64,000 nucleotides of DNA from Scortum barcoo (GCA_023238725.1 CM041538.1:62001-126000); one strand, 5' to 3'; shown: positions 38,101 to 43,992, numbered from the stretch's first letter. Numbers and translations: made by a program. The notes: generated from the sequence alone by a model not told the origin.

Positions 38101-38374
38101 AAAGTACAACTTTGTGCTAAAATGTGCTCTTTGTTGGGTCAATCAAAAGAGAGTTACTTTAATTAGCACAAGCTCACATGGGTTTAACACAATATGATGA
38201 ACATTGATGGTGAATGTGTAAGTGTTAGATGATTTACACCACTTCTAGCTCTTACCCAGATTCCAACCACCATGACAATGATAAAGTAGACAACAACCAC
38301 AGCGATATCAGCAGCATCCAAACTGAGATCTGTGCTGGGAGGTTTCTCAGTGATGAACCCAGAGGAGCTGCTGC
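7973..38374 (-). CDS. slc5a9: slc5a9: sodium/sugar cotransporter (SGLT4-type), 13 coding exons visible
   Basis: Member of the sodium:solute symporter family, a plasma-membrane carrier coupling Na+ entry to uptake of hexoses; human SGLT4 favours mannose and related sugars. Thirteen exons (listed separately) join in frame through GT/AG junctions into about 647 residues, close to the 681 of human SGLT4. Visible family features: first helix ending VVVVYFIIVMVVGIW; SSNVGSG containing the Asn equivalent to SGLT1 N78; GGFEWN with the Glu equivalent to E102; a glycosylation sequon NTT; MSSLTSIFNSSST for the Na2 site; FDYVQSVTS with the Gln equivalent to Q457; and the terminal helix LLLLAVNVFLWGYMA. 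Leu after SSNVGSG (His in SGLT1) and the tail VCNVNALLLL favour SGLT4 over SGLT1/2. No frameshift or internal stop occurs in any exon. The initiating exon was not found. Confidence 0.95.
8285..9323 (-). other. slc5a9 intron with a small Cys-rich open frame
   Basis: Intron between the last two coding exons. On the plus strand, 8575-8784 is an open frame of 69 codons with nine Cys in its N-terminal half (for example CGQCAFCYC, CSGCDNKC). I do not recognise the family and no splice or promoter context supports it as a gene; chance is the default explanation. Confidence 0.5.
9324..9539 (-). CDS. slc5a9: slc5a9 coding exon 13
   Basis: Exactly 72 codons, phase 0 at both ends. Acceptor TGTGTCTCAG, donor GTAAGG. 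Encodes GAFWGLMTGLVVGLIRMVLEF (membrane helix), a loop with two Cys-flanked residues (APSCGQPDHRP), then HYLYFALILLALTCLIIVAVSLVTTPIPEKH, the conserved SGLT penultimate helix pair. Confidence 0.95.
9540..10540. other. slc5a9 intron, no element recognised
   Basis: Intronic sequence with no recognisable exon or transposon motif. Short open frames at 9735-9926 and 10174-10413 (minus) show no family features. Confidence 0.5.
10541..10900. repeat. Unclassified dispersed repeat, copy 1
   Basis: Shares long matching blocks with 52548-52990, for example TCTCTCATTGAATT, TGCTGGGCCCTCTGTAAA, CTAGCAACTGCAGAGG and TTGACAATGGTGCATTTTCA, in the same order and orientation. Small indels separate the copies. 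No coding potential or clear termini were seen, so the class is unknown. Confidence 0.8.
11163..11261 (+). mobile_element. L1/Tx1-like LINE ORF2 C-terminal scrap
   Basis: The plus frame reads KSKGFGGLSLPNFRFYYWTSNI, matching the GGLxLPNxxxYYWAxNI signature that follows the reverse-transcriptase domain in L1-clade LINEs. Only about 100 bases remain; the Gypsy fragment begins directly after it. Confidence 0.65.
11405..12027 (+). pseudogene. Ty3/Gypsy gag fragment, internally deleted
   Basis: An open frame from ATG 11405 to the TGA at 11951 encodes a Gag-like protein of 182 residues. It has an N-terminal coiled-coil-like Gln/Glu-rich segment (HREQAAAKHQLEALHMQTEQQTELL), then MGEADGPQMFVEIFE and CGWPMAEWAVR, typical of fish Gypsy Gag. 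The expected helical segment between EWAVR and the downstream TDRPFIFAQQLREAATRWLQPGESAGEGRMLE block is missing, indicating an internal deletion. Degenerate sequence continues to about 12027, where a Tc1 3' end begins. A possible primer-binding-site-like GGCACAACGTGGGAC lies at about 11370-11384. The GC-rich composition contrasts with the surrounding intron. Confidence 0.8.
12028..12480 (+). mobile_element. Tc1-like transposon, 3' end only
   Basis: Encodes the transposase C-terminus: SPDLNPIQMLWHDLKKAV contains the third catalytic acidic site region, though His-Asp replaces the usual Glu-containing ENLW context. Then come VAELQKFLHSAVKDSLQVIANMLD and the 3' non-coding end, finishing CACTTTTTCACACCACTG before a TA at 12481. 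The 5' half is absent. Confidence 0.8.
12734..12902 (-). CDS. slc5a9: slc5a9 coding exon 12
   Basis: 169 bases: one base completing Arg, then 56 codons. Acceptor TATTTTCAG, donor GTTGGT (less common but GT-initial). Encodes VFILVLVCFSLLWIPVIQ, NSGQLFDYVQSVTSFLAPP (Gln equivalent to SGLT1 Q457, a sugar contact) and ITAVFLMAIFWPRANEQ. Confidence 0.95.
12903..13658. other. slc5a9 intron, no element recognised
   Basis: Intronic sequence without a recognisable coding or repeat signature beyond a short GA run at 13519-13532. Confidence 0.5.
13659..13809 (-). CDS. slc5a9: slc5a9 coding exon 11
   Basis: 151 bases (2 + 49 codons + 2). Acceptor TTGTGCAG, donor GTAGTG. Encodes LRGLMIAVMLAALMSSLTSI and FNSSSTLFTLDLYHRARPKA. 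The Ser-rich core of this helix corresponds to the second sodium site of SGLTs, and both sodium-coordinating Ser positions appear kept. Confidence 0.95.
14222..14415 (+). mobile_element. L2-like LINE reverse-transcriptase scrap
   Basis: Plus-strand frames around the junctions read FTFSSAFNTIWPTLLGNKL and DYLTSCAQYVRLQCCMSETVVS, the reverse-transcriptase segment leading to the APQG block. About 190 bases, with frameshifts; it runs directly into a Gypsy fragment. Confidence 0.7.
14430..15238 (+). pseudogene. Ty3/Gypsy gag fragment
   Basis: Encodes a retrotransposon Gag in two frames. The first part (to about 14657) has LKAILHNVMEALQQHSVSVLELGGRMD. After a break, 14669-15238 has 189 codons with KIAFISSLLADKAATWWSNS, FDYPVQDREAASQLPILRQ, the ALNFRILAAMCAWDQSALRAFFLKGL block and an Arg-rich tail. 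This is the standard Retrotrans_gag arrangement. A very short telomere-like CTAACCCTAACC occurs at 14445-14458. It sits in a slc5a9 intron, in the opposite orientation. Confidence 0.8.
15239..16530. other. Sequence between Gypsy gag and integrase fragments
   Basis: Mostly unassigned. At about 15990-16060 the plus strand reads EEPMLLGRSRLTPEERLPT-like sequence, the usual end of Gypsy Gag, so the element appears interrupted by 15240-15980. Protease and reverse transcriptase are missing; 16070-16530 shows no recognised motif. Confidence 0.5.
16539..17290 (+). pseudogene. Ty3/Gypsy integrase fragment
   Basis: The first part reads ITGLPPSEGNTIILIVDRFSKSVHFVPL and NLLIQHVFQLHGIPSD, which is integrase around its first catalytic Asp. 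The segment with the second catalytic Asp is collapsed after HGIPSD. A second frame (16835-17233) continues LRCVTSRHPASWSTHLPWVEYAHNS and FKVGQRVWLS, the integrase C-terminal and chromodomain-proximal part. Frameshifts and the internal loss make it non-functional. Confidence 0.85.
17291..17592 (+). repeat. Probable 3' LTR remnant of the Gypsy element
   Basis: Follows the integrase fragment directly. It contains a threefold CCTTCACCTG repeat near 17450-17480, an AATAACATTAAAAACTG polyadenylation-like stretch and a CCACCAGAAACCTGTTTGTC ending of the sort seen in fish Gypsy LTRs. No matching 5' LTR was found, so this is an inference. Confidence 0.4.
17593..18400. other. slc5a9 intron, no element recognised
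   Basis: AT-rich intronic sequence without recognisable coding or repeat motif. Confidence 0.5.
18405..20275 (+). mobile_element. Non-LTR retrotransposon (L2/Rex1-like) reverse transcriptase and 3' UTR
   Basis: The plus strand encodes reverse transcriptase in broken frames: LSAAFDTVDHHILL, KGSALNWFRSYLSDRSQFV, GVPQGSVLGPILFILYMLPL, HCYADDTQLYLS (intact catalytic YADD), then LNSDKTEVILLGP. After a deletion it resumes VLTRTRKRDHITPVLASLHWLPL and ends near FSYQAPVLWNQLPVWVREAD. A long 3' UTR follows with a GTTAAAGTG minisatellite, the block GAGGTTCACTGGCCTGGTGG, and a tail resembling the widespread fish LINE end (CTGACTCGGTTCGAGGGTCT, then AAATAAATAAATTTGA). Stops and frameshifts show it is inactive. 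The same 3' UTR occurs at 32905-33420 and 43993-44330. Confidence 0.85.
19586..19694 (+). repeat. 9-bp GTTAAAGTG minisatellite
   Basis: About eleven imperfect head-to-tail copies of GGTTAAAGT-type units, which by chance encode VKVVKVVKLVK in one frame. It is part of the LINE 3' UTR; a two-unit version occurs at 41366-41390. Confidence 0.85.
20276..21058. other. slc5a9 intron, possible LINE 3' UTR sequence
   Basis: No gene recognised. It lies between two LINE tails and may belong to the 3' UTR of the element ending at 21462, but I cannot show this. Confidence 0.4.
21059..21462 (+). mobile_element. L2-like LINE 3' end
   Basis: Contains the familiar fish LINE tail order: a GGGAGAAGGCTCCCTTCTC block, TTCTATTTTTACCTTGTTAA, TCTGGAGAGTCTTTCTCCAT, TATTGTATGCTGTCCAGA, GTGATTTGATATTGGGCTAA and a terminal AATAAATAAAACTGACC. 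Coding sequence is absent (5' truncated). Confidence 0.65.
21632..21739 (-). CDS. slc5a9: slc5a9 coding exon 10
   Basis: 108 bases (2 + 35 codons + 1). Acceptor GGTTGTAG, donor GTGAGT. Encodes DEIGCVDPVVCQSVCG and VGCTNIAYPKLVVELMPVG. The four Cys and the AYPKLV motif of the large extracellular loop of SGLTs are kept. Confidence 0.95.
22142..22292. repeat. Imperfect inverted repeat, 48-bp arms
   Basis: Left arm 22142-22189 and right arm 22245-22292 are reverse complements at about 40 of 48 positions, with a 55-base spacer. The outer parts (ATTCA..GGTGACTCTGTT and CTGTTTCTTTGGT) match perfectly apart from one base. Confidence 0.8.
22440..22892 (+). mobile_element. RTE/Rex3-like LINE 3' end
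   Basis: The 3' end of the same type of LINE found at 53049-56479. Plus frames give pieces equivalent to LTYGHELCDQKNEI, an HLIRMPLGHLHWRSSRDV-like stretch and a final WASLLRLLPP-like segment in degraded form. It ends in GGATGGATGGATGG (22866-22890), the tetranucleotide tail expected for Rex3/RTE elements. Confidence 0.7.
23401..23450. repeat. (TG)n microsatellite
   Basis: Imperfect TG dinucleotide run interrupted by TTTGCGTGCACGCG. Confidence 0.9.
23680..24300. repeat. A/G/C-rich low-complexity dispersed repeat
   Basis: The plus strand is a chain of short ACAAG, ACAGG and GGAACA motifs, with blocks such as GGTATATATACAC and AATCACAGAGGAGGGAAAC that I associate with a widespread fish repeat of uncertain class. 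The 210-codon minus frame across it (Cys/Leu/Pro-rich, repeating PLF, CLVF and similar) follows from this composition and is not a gene. Short TAACCCTAACCCTGA at 23650-23664 lies just before it. Confidence 0.5.
24652..24787 (-). CDS. slc5a9: slc5a9 coding exon 9
   Basis: 136 bases (45 codons + 1). Donor GTCAGT; the acceptor GTCTGTGCAG is preceded by a (TG)n tract rather than pyrimidines. Encodes VIVQRSLSAKSLSHAKGGSV and LGGYLKLLPMFLIVMPGMISRALFP, one of the most conserved SGLT segments, identical to human SGLT4 at most positions. Confidence 0.95.
24790..24837. repeat. (CA)n microsatellite abutting slc5a9 exon 9 acceptor
   Basis: CACAGACACACACACACAGA followed by (CA)n on the plus strand, so the transcript carries (UG)n up to about ten bases before the splice site. 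Confidence 0.9.
24838..26483. other. slc5a9 intron, no element recognised
   Basis: About 1.6 kb of intron. Degenerate CTAATCCTAATCCTAACCC occurs at 24913-24932. I recognise no exon or transposon. Confidence 0.5.
26484..26689 (-). CDS. slc5a9: slc5a9 coding exon 8
   Basis: 206 bases (2 + 68 codons). Donor GTAAGT; acceptor is a weaker TTTTCAAG. Encodes FSKVGWYEGLEDRY, the extracellular loop with an N-linked glycosylation sequon NTT before CHLPRSDAFHLFR, then WPGLVFGLTVLATWVWCMDQ. In the last helix the residue before WC is Val (Tyr290 in SGLT1), and CMDQ replaces the usual CTDQ. Confidence 0.95.
27046..27126 (-). CDS. slc5a9: slc5a9 coding exon 7
   Basis: 81 bases (2 + 26 codons + 1). Acceptor TGTGTGTAG, donor GTAGAC. 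Encodes GLAAVIYTDALQTLIIVGGA and FALMLIG. The YTDALQ motif is a hallmark of SGLT proteins. Confidence 0.95.
27156..27709. mobile_element. 554-bp MITE with 21-bp perfect terminal inverted repeats
   Basis: Begins TGGCCCTTTTCCACTAGTAC and ends with its exact reverse complement; 21 bases match perfectly. Inside the termini, CTCGCCTCGACTC on the left is partly mirrored by GAGTCGAGTCGAGG on the right. Flanks read CACAAA before and AAAGTC after, compatible with a 3-base AAA target duplication. There is no transposase frame. TIR length and a 3-base duplication would suit a PIF/Harbinger derivative, but the class is inferred. Composition is more GC-rich than the host intron. Confidence 0.85.
27710..28352. 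other. slc5a9 intron, no element recognised
   Basis: No exon or transposon motif seen. Confidence 0.5.
28353..28458 (-). CDS. slc5a9: slc5a9 coding exon 6
   Basis: 106 bases (35 codons + 1). Donor GTAAGC; acceptor GTTACCCAG preceded by a (TG)n tract. Encodes TDIFSGALFIQVSLGWDLYL and STGILLLVTAAYTVAG, the conserved SGLT helix after the TKIS motif. Confidence 0.95.
28468..28490. repeat. (CA)n microsatellite next to slc5a9 exon 6 acceptor
   Basis: About eleven CA units on the plus strand, ten bases upstream (in transcript sense) of the exon 6 acceptor. Confidence 0.9.
28601..28765 (-). CDS. slc5a9: slc5a9 coding exon 5
   Basis: Exactly 55 codons, phase 0. Acceptor TTTGTGTAG, donor GTAAGC. Encodes AAWVLVALGWIFIPVYISAG, VVTMPEYLAKRFGGQRIRIF and MSVLSLILYIFTKIS. 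The GGQRI motif and preceding VVTMPEYL are diagnostic for SGLT-type transporters. Confidence 0.95.
28766..29527. other. slc5a9 intron, possible LINE tail
   Basis: No exon seen. The stretch at about 28830-29200, ending in GTGACAAGGGTAACATAAAG, resembles a LINE 3' tail, but I cannot assign it. Confidence 0.35.
29528..29632 (-). CDS. slc5a9: slc5a9 coding exon 4
   Basis: Exactly 35 codons. Acceptor GTTTACAG, donor GTAAGA. Encodes IGASLMSSNVGSGLFIGLAG and SGAAGGIAVGGFEWN. Asn in SSNVGSG and Glu in GFEWN correspond to sugar-contacting N78 and E102 of SGLT1. The Leu after VGSG sits where SGLT1 has His83, as in SGLT4. Confidence 0.95.
29633..31121. other. slc5a9 intron, AT-rich
   Basis: Contains an (ATA)n run at 29977-29999 and no recognised coding or transposon sequence. 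Confidence 0.5.
31122..31193 (-). CDS. slc5a9: slc5a9 coding exon 3
   Basis: Exactly 24 codons. Acceptor TTTTTATAG, donor GTGAGT. Encodes SSVRANRSTIGGYFLAGRSM and TWWP. GGYFLAGRSMTWWP is the universal sodium:solute symporter signature at the start of helix 2. Confidence 0.95.
31634..32795. mobile_element. Possible decayed MITE
   Basis: The left boundary GCTGCATTTCCACACAAAG with AAGTACCCAGAAC is loosely mirrored on the right by GTGGTGGAAAAGCACTGAG and GGGACCTTAGACCC. The inverted match is imperfect and a (TAA)n/(TAAA)n run (32148-32213) lies inside. Proposed only as a candidate. Confidence 0.35.
32148..32213. repeat. (TAA)n then (TAAA)n microsatellite
   Basis: Long run of AATAAT trinucleotides followed by AATA tetranucleotides. 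Confidence 0.9.
32905..33420 (+). mobile_element. LINE 3' UTR copy, 5' truncated
   Basis: Collinear with 19760-20275: shares GATCTGTGTC, GAGTGGCCCAGAGCTCCATA, TGATGATGATGTTCTCTGTA, GTACATGTGGCATCTATTGC and the terminal CGAGGGTCTGAAGGACAGAG, ending AAATAAATTTAATTT. No coding part is present. Confidence 0.85.
33492..35088 (+). mobile_element. Tc1/mariner-superfamily element with about 130-bp terminal inverted repeats
   Basis: Left end CAAACCCCAATTCCAATGAA and right end TTCATTGGAATTGGGGTTTG are inverted copies, extending inward about 130 bases to AGTTTGAACATTAAATATC; TA flanks both sides. Plus-strand frames hold a helix-turn-helix N-terminus in pieces (SLRRHCIKNRHHCVKDIATW, FRKPFSVNTVCRYISK) and a C-terminal part with SPIENVW. 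The sequence expected to carry the first catalytic Asp (SDES-like) is deleted near 34260-34290, and several frameshifts follow, so the copy cannot make transposase. A short (AAAAT)n run at 34925-34954 disrupts the 3' end. Confidence 0.85.
35091..36404. other. slc5a9 intron 2, candidate dispersed repeat
   Basis: No exon recognised. The 35360-35800 stretch has blocks such as GCCGCCCCCTAGAAA and AGTGCCACCTACTGCCAACA that look like a fish dispersed repeat, but I cannot name the family. Confidence 0.35.
36407..38018 (+). mobile_element. Near-complete Tc1-like transposon with frameshifted transposase
   Basis: Flanked by TA at both ends. Termini begin CAGTGGGGCAAAAAAGTATT and its inverted partner; matches extend about 200 bases, including a second internal GAGAGACA block, as in IR/DR-type Tc1 elements. 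The transposase is present but split by about three frameshifts: 36783-37150 (paired helix-turn-helix: KDTRNKIVDLHQAGKTESAI, GKQLGVKKSTVGAIIRKWK), 37151-37480 (first catalytic Asp in VVWSDETKIELFG) and 37480-37735 (second Asp in FQHDNDPKHTAW, then Glu in SPDLNSIENLWRELK). All three DDE residues are readable, making this the least decayed DNA transposon here, yet non-functional as assembled. Confidence 0.92.
38256..38374 (-). CDS. slc5a9: slc5a9 coding exon 2 (first one visible)
   Basis: 119 bases (2 + 39 codons). Acceptor CCCCACACAG, donor GTAAGA. Encodes a polar N-terminus (SSSSGFITEKPPSTDLSLDA) and the first membrane helix ADIAVVVVYFIIVMVVGIW. An ATG just upstream in the genomic sequence is in the wrong frame and lies before the acceptor, so the start codon must be in an earlier exon above 38.4 kb that I could not identify. 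Confidence 0.9.
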
Positions 38375-38449
38375 CTGTGTGGGGAGTACAAAATATAACT
38401 TCATTATGATTATCATTTTCTTCTTTACTACAGACTTATCAAAACCAAC

Positions 38450-38455
<6 letters not shown>

Positions 38456-38484
<29 letters not shown>
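38456..38484. repeat. Poly(A) run
   Basis: About 28 consecutive A on the plus strand, just upstream of slc5a9 exon 2. Confidence 0.95.
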
Positions 38485-38600
38485 CGACTCCAGAGGAATG
38501 CCAGAATGATGCAACAATTTTGGGATTGAATTTCCAACTAATCAGAACCCATTAACCCATTAAAACACATACACACACACACGTATGCACATAGATATGT

Positions 38601-38604
<4 letters not shown>

Positions 38605-38684
<80 letters not shown>
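38605..38684. repeat. (TA)n microsatellite, about 40 units
   Basis: An uninterrupted AT dinucleotide run that ends exactly where the plus-strand RTE-like LINE begins. Confidence 0.95.
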
Positions 38685-38686
<2 letters not shown>

Positions 38687-41035
38687 TCCTTGAACTGCCA
38701 CGTTACCGTGGTGGAGGGGTTTGTGTGCCCAAATGATCCTAGGAGCTATGTTGTCTGGGGCCATTGCGGGGCAAACAGGTCCAGGGTGACGGGACAGACT
38801 AAGAGCGGTTCACAAGATCATCATGGATAACAGACCAATAAGGAGTGTTATGTCGCCCGGATTGGCATTACCGTGGCCCCACCCTGGAGCCAGGCCTGGG
38901 GTTGGGCTCGCAGGCGAGCGCCTGGTGGCCGGGCTCAGCACGAAATGGCAACGATGGCGAACGTGGGCCCGCCTTCCAGTAGGCTCACCACCCGCAGGAA
39001 GGTCCATGAAGGGCCAGTGCAATGTGGTTTTGGTGGCAGTCGTGGACCAAAACTCTGGCCATAGGGACATGGAATGTCACCTCGCTGGGGGGGAAGGAGC
39101 CTGAGCTCGTGCGGGAGGTTGAGAGATACCGGCTAGAGATAGTTGGGCTCACCTCCACGCACAGCATGGGCTCTGGAACCCAGCTCCTTGAGAGGGACTT
39201 CACTAGGGTGAGCGGCGGTGGGCTGGTGTGGGCTTACTTATAGCTCCCCAGCTCAGCCGCCATGTGTTGGAGTTCACCCTGGTGAATGAGAGGGTTACTT
39301 TCCCTGCGCCTTCGGGTTGGGGATAGGTCTCTTGCTGTTGTTTGGGCCTATGGGTCCGAACAGAAGTACAGAGTACCCGGCCTTCTTGGAATCCCTGGGA
39401 GGAGTACTTGATAGTGCTCTGACTGGGGACCCAATTGTTCTACTGGGGGACTTCAACGCTCACGTGGGCAACTCAGTGATACCTGGAGGGGCGTGATCGG
39501 GAGGAACGGTCCTCCCCGATCTGAACCCGAGTGGTGTTCTGTTATTTGACTTCTGTGATAGTCACAGCTTGTCCATAACGAACACCATGTTCGAGCATAT
39601 GGGTGTCCATCTAGTGCACGTGGCACCAGGACACCCTTAGGCCAGGAGGTTGATGATCGACTTTTGTTGTCGTTTCATCTGATCTCCAGGCCGTATGTCT
39701 TGGACACTCGGGTAAAGAGAGTGGCTGAGCTATCAACTGATCACCACCTGGTGGTGTGTTGGATCCGCTGGCAGAGGAGGAAGTTGGACAGACCTGGCAG
39801 ACCCAAACGTATTGTGAGGGTCTGTTGGGAACGTCCTGGCCGAGCCCTCCGTTGGGGAGGTATTCAAATCCTACCTCCGGGAGATTCTGAGGGAGGCTGG
39901 GGACATGGCAGTTGGAAGCTGTGGATGCAAGGTCTCTGGTGCCTTGTCGTGGCGGCAACCCCCGAAACCCGGTGGTGGACACCGGAAGTAAGGGATGCCG
40001 TCAAGCTTGAAGAAGGAGTCCTATCGGACCATGTTGGCCTGTGGGACTCCAAGTGACGCCCGTCAGCACGAATTGATGGGAACCGGCAGGCCAAGCAAGC
40101 CGCAGCCCGGGCGGTCCTGGAGGCAAAAACTTGGGTCTGGGAGGAGTTCAGGTGAGGTCCATGGAGGAGGACTATCGGTCGGCCTTGAAGAAATTCTGGC
40201 AAACCGTCCTGGTGCCTCAGAAGGGGGAAGCAGTTCTCTGCCAACACTGTTGACAGTGCAGGTGGGGAGCTGTTGACCTGAACTGGGGACACTGTCGGGC
40301 AGTGGAAGGAATACTTCGAGGATCTCCTCCAATCCCACCGACACGCCTTCCATCTCTCTGAGGTGGACTCGTCCCATCACCCAGAGCCGAAGTCACTGAG
40401 GTAGATTGCAAGCTCCTTGGTGGAAAGGTGCGCATGGGGGTGGATGAGATACGCCTTGAGTACTTCGGGAAGTCTCTAGATGTTGTGGGGCTGTCTTGGC
40501 TGACACGCCTCTGCAACATTGCATGGAGCTCGGGGACAGTACCTCTGGAGTGGCAAAGGGGGACCGGAGAGTGTGTTCCAACTACAGGGAGATCACACTT
40601 CTCAGCCTCCTCCGGGAGGTCTAAGCCAGGGTACTGGAGAGGAGAATTTGGCTGACAGTCGAACCCTCGGATTCAGGAGGAACAATGCGGTTTTCGTCCC
40701 GGTTTCGTCCCGGTTGCAGAACACTGGACCAGCTCTATACCCTCCTTGAGGGTTCATGGGAGTTTGCCCAACCAGTCAACATGTGCTTTGTGGATCTGGA
40801 GAAGGCATTCGACCGTGTCCCTCGTGGGGGATGCTCCGCGAGTATGGGGCCCGGGGGCCTTTGCTAAGGGCTGTTTCGATCTCTGTACAACCAGAGAGCA
40901 GGAGCTTGGTTCGCATTGCTGGCAGTAAGTCAGACCTGTTTCTGCTGCTCCTTCAAGCATCGAGAGGAGTCAGCTGAGGTGGCTCGGGCATCGGGTGTTT
41001 CGGATGCCCAGGAAAACCCAGGACACGCACCCATG
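38685..41035 (+). mobile_element. RTE/Rex3-like LINE, nearly full length but degenerate
   Basis: Starts TCCTCCTTGAACTGCCACGT right after (TA)n, the same start as the minus-strand copy at 56479. Frames carry endonuclease pieces (ATGTWNVTSLGGKEPELVRE is split by frameshift; IVLLGDFNAHVG near 39430), VKRVAELSTDHHLVVCWIRW, the KRFWQ-type linker and reverse transcriptase (CFVDLEKAFDRVPRGG near 40780). The reverse-transcriptase catalytic FADD region is absent because 40930-40970 jumps to the C-terminal LRWLGHRVFRMPRKT-like piece. Many frameshifts. The 3' tetranucleotide tail is missing; another LINE fragment follows at 41045. Confidence 0.85.
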
Positions 41036-41044
41036 TATGTATGA

Positions 41045-41400
41045 ATAGATTGCAGGGGGCGGGGGGCTCCCATGATGGACAAGGCACCTCTCCCTCTTTC
41101 TCTGCTTCCTCTACCCTTATTTCAAAGCCAAAGTCAAAGTCTCCATTATTGTCAATTCTGCTACATGTGCATGACATATAGAAGACTGAAATTACGTTTC
41201 TCTCAAACCCTTGGTGCAAACAACAAAAATAAACAAAATACAACAAAATGGCAAAATACAACAAATTAAGCATAATGAATACAACTAAATTAAGACATGG
41301 CAATAAACAAAGACATGTCAAAATCACACACAGTGCAAATATATATGGAAAATGGAGTCAGCTTATAGACTGGTTAAAGTGGTTAAAGAGCAACTTGCAG
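41045..41400 (+). mobile_element. LINE 3' UTR fragment with a nested repeat
   Basis: 41045-41120 (GGGGGGCTCCCATGATG) and 41340-41395 (GAGTCAGCTTATAGACTGGT, then two GTTAAAGTG units) match consecutive parts of the LINE UTR at 19450-19620. About 220 bases starting AAAGCCAAAGTCAAAGTC are inserted between them. The insert resembles a common fish LINE/SINE tail (ATTGTCAATTCTGCTACATG, GAAATTACGTTTCTCTC) with A-rich repeats. Confidence 0.65.
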
Positions 41401-43990
41401 GTTATACATTTTTTAGATTTATACTTAATCTTGTTTGAAAATACATATTTGAAAAGGTAATGCAGAATTTAATATGTTTTCCAAAACATAAAGGCACAAA
41501 ATCAGAGGTAAAAGTGGTCATTTTCAGCAGTGCCCCGAAAAATGCTTTTTTTCAACATCGCATCATATTACGTCACATAAGGGAGTTGTTGCTCGCTGCT
41601 CTGCCTGAAGGTTAATGAGCGGTAGTAGGTGGTAGTGAGTCTGAGCGGCCTTTACTGCTGCTGCATTTGTTACAAAAAACGCAGTCATTTGTGGCGCTTA
41701 TTTTAGACCGGAGGATTGTCTTCACGGTAATATGATGGAGTTCAGGATGGGATTTTGAAGCCCACGGCCGTGTGAGACTGACAGCTGCGGTTCCCTCTGT
41801 GCACACAGCAGCTCCATCAGGTCTGCCCTCAGCAGCAGCTGCTGGTTTTGCTGCCTGCAGGAGTCACAGATCAATCAGAGATTCAGCTCGACGAAAACGT
41901 CAACTATTCACTGTAAGTCACATTTTCTAATGTTTGGTAACTTCCAAATTATTCACAAGGTTTTCATCAGGTTTTGGAGATACTGCAGGTACATCAGGGA
42001 CAGATGCAGCTACAGACAGTGGTTCAGTACAGCAGGTAAATATTATAACAGTGAAGAATAAAAATGGCTAAAGCGAATACTGTCTAACATAGCAGCCAAA
42101 ACCTTATTGATAAAAACTTGACAAATCATAAGAAACATGTTTTCATTAGCATCACTTAATCAAAACTGACCATACATTTTAAATAATAACCTCCTGAAAC
42201 AGTTTGAACAAAACACATTTTAACCTTCTGATGATAGAAGTTATTGTAGGGCTGTTGTATTGGACTGCATTAGTTGGTTGGTGTACCAATTAAACTGGGA
42301 ACAAAAGTATTTATTGTTTTTGAATATTTTCCTGTCAATGGCTAACAGTGCTTTTTAGTCACAGGGTGGCAGTGTCACCTCACTATACCAGAAAAATTAG
42401 TTTTTTTTTAATTATTGTTTTAGGGTTAGGGTTAGGGTTGTCTCTGCTTCCGGTTTAATTCACGCACACTTAACTGCACATCCAACCTTCTTCTGCAGGC
42501 TCTCTTGGCAGCCCTGAATTTTAACTGCAATGGCAGCAGATGAGAGAGAGAGAGGGATACTTCAAGGTCACCACAGACTCTACGAGACACCAGCACTGTC
42601 TTGTCTTCCACTACACCTGCCCCCCTTTCCAGAGCCTACCAGAAGATCAACAAGGATGAGGCAGTTAGCCTCTATCTTGCACACAACCAGCGATATAACA
42701 CAGGACATTAATGTGGCACAAGCACAGATGTGGTTTGATTGACTGTTCTGTTTGTTTTTTAAAAAAGTTTTCTCAATGCTTGCAAGAGAGCATTTTGACC
42801 TTTTTAACCAGCTGACTGTTTATGAAAGTACTTCAAACACTGATGCTTCAGTATTCATAATCTAATTATGTTCATATATAATACATGTCAGAGGTACCAA
42901 ACTAATACTTAACATTAATACTTGAAGTTTGTTTTGCTGCTGACTTGTGTACTTTTACTTAAGTATTCCTATTTAATTATGTATATTATACCCTTAAAGT
43001 ACTCCTATAAAGTTTTTACACAGTAAGACAATGTGATTGTGATGATCTTTTTATTGACTGTCACCAAAATGAGGCCATTCAAAATCTTTGTAAATCCCTC
43101 CTTCCTCTGGAAACTATCTTCAGGTGACTGACACAGCACATGAAGGTAAGGGCTTCCTGATGTGCTTGCCTAGAATGCCATGGGCCCAGCAGACAACCTA
43201 CCTGTATGCTGTGTAGTGGTATTACTTGGGGATAGGGGCACAATATTAATATTCAAAGTCTTTTATTGAGAAACAGTATGATAGAGATAGTGATAATCTC
43301 AATATGGGCAACGTGATGGAGAAGCGAAAAAAAAAAATCTGATGTTTTATATAGTCTGCAATTAGCTATTTATCTACATGTAAATACTGTACTTTAGCTG
43401 TACTACTTTACTATTATTATTATTCAAATTCAAGTTAACATTAAATATCAAGTATACGATTTAAAAGCAGTGACTTATAGGTTTAAAAATCTGCTAAACA
43501 CTCAGAATCAGTATGTCCTCAATTATACTGGCCCACAAAACTTTATTGTATTCATAGTGAAAATCGGATAGTTGAAAGAACTAAACAATGTAATGGATTA
43601 TTGTGGCCCTAAATGTACTCATTTCAAAATCTAAAACTAGTGTTCTTATAGCCTGATACGTGATAGCAAATTTTACAATGTTAGCTAACACCAGTCTCTT
43701 ACCAAGACACCCGTCCACACACCACAACTCAATTTCTCTCCTGACTATTGTTCCTCCTGATCCTGGTCTGTTCCTGCTCTCTTGGATGTCCTTACAGGCT
43801 CATAATTATAAGACTGTTGTCCGTCATACACATGCATATGAATAAATATTTACAACTTATTCAATGTCAAAATTAGCTTCAGATCCATTCATTTCTATTG
43901 TTCAATCGTTTGTTACGTCACTTCTGGTTAGGCATTTTCAGATGCGGAAGTAAAATTCTGTTACAAAAATGACTCTAAAAGTCATTGTAG
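41401..43990. other. Unassigned stretch with one locally GC-rich block
   Basis: No gene recognised. The 41570-41920 block is GC-richer and Gly/Ala/Ser-codon-like (CTGCTGCTG, CAGCAGCAGC), perhaps repeat-derived or promoter-like. Three TTAGGG telomere-type units occur at 42421-42440. A 70-codon open frame at 42530-42742 (MAADERERGILQGHH) has no recognised family. Confidence 0.4.
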
Positions 43991-43992
43991 TG

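Noticed and set aside
38342..38401. ATG just upstream of slc5a9 exon 2 as the start codon
   Set aside because: The ATG is out of frame with the conserved helix and lies before a good acceptor; the preceding exon must supply the start.
38585..38830. Open frame rich in Tyr-Ile repeats
   Set aside because: Translation of the (TA)n microsatellite.
42421..42440. Interstitial telomere repeat
   Set aside because: Only three TTAGGG units (others at 14445 and 23650 have two); too short to argue for a chromosome fusion or telomeric origin.
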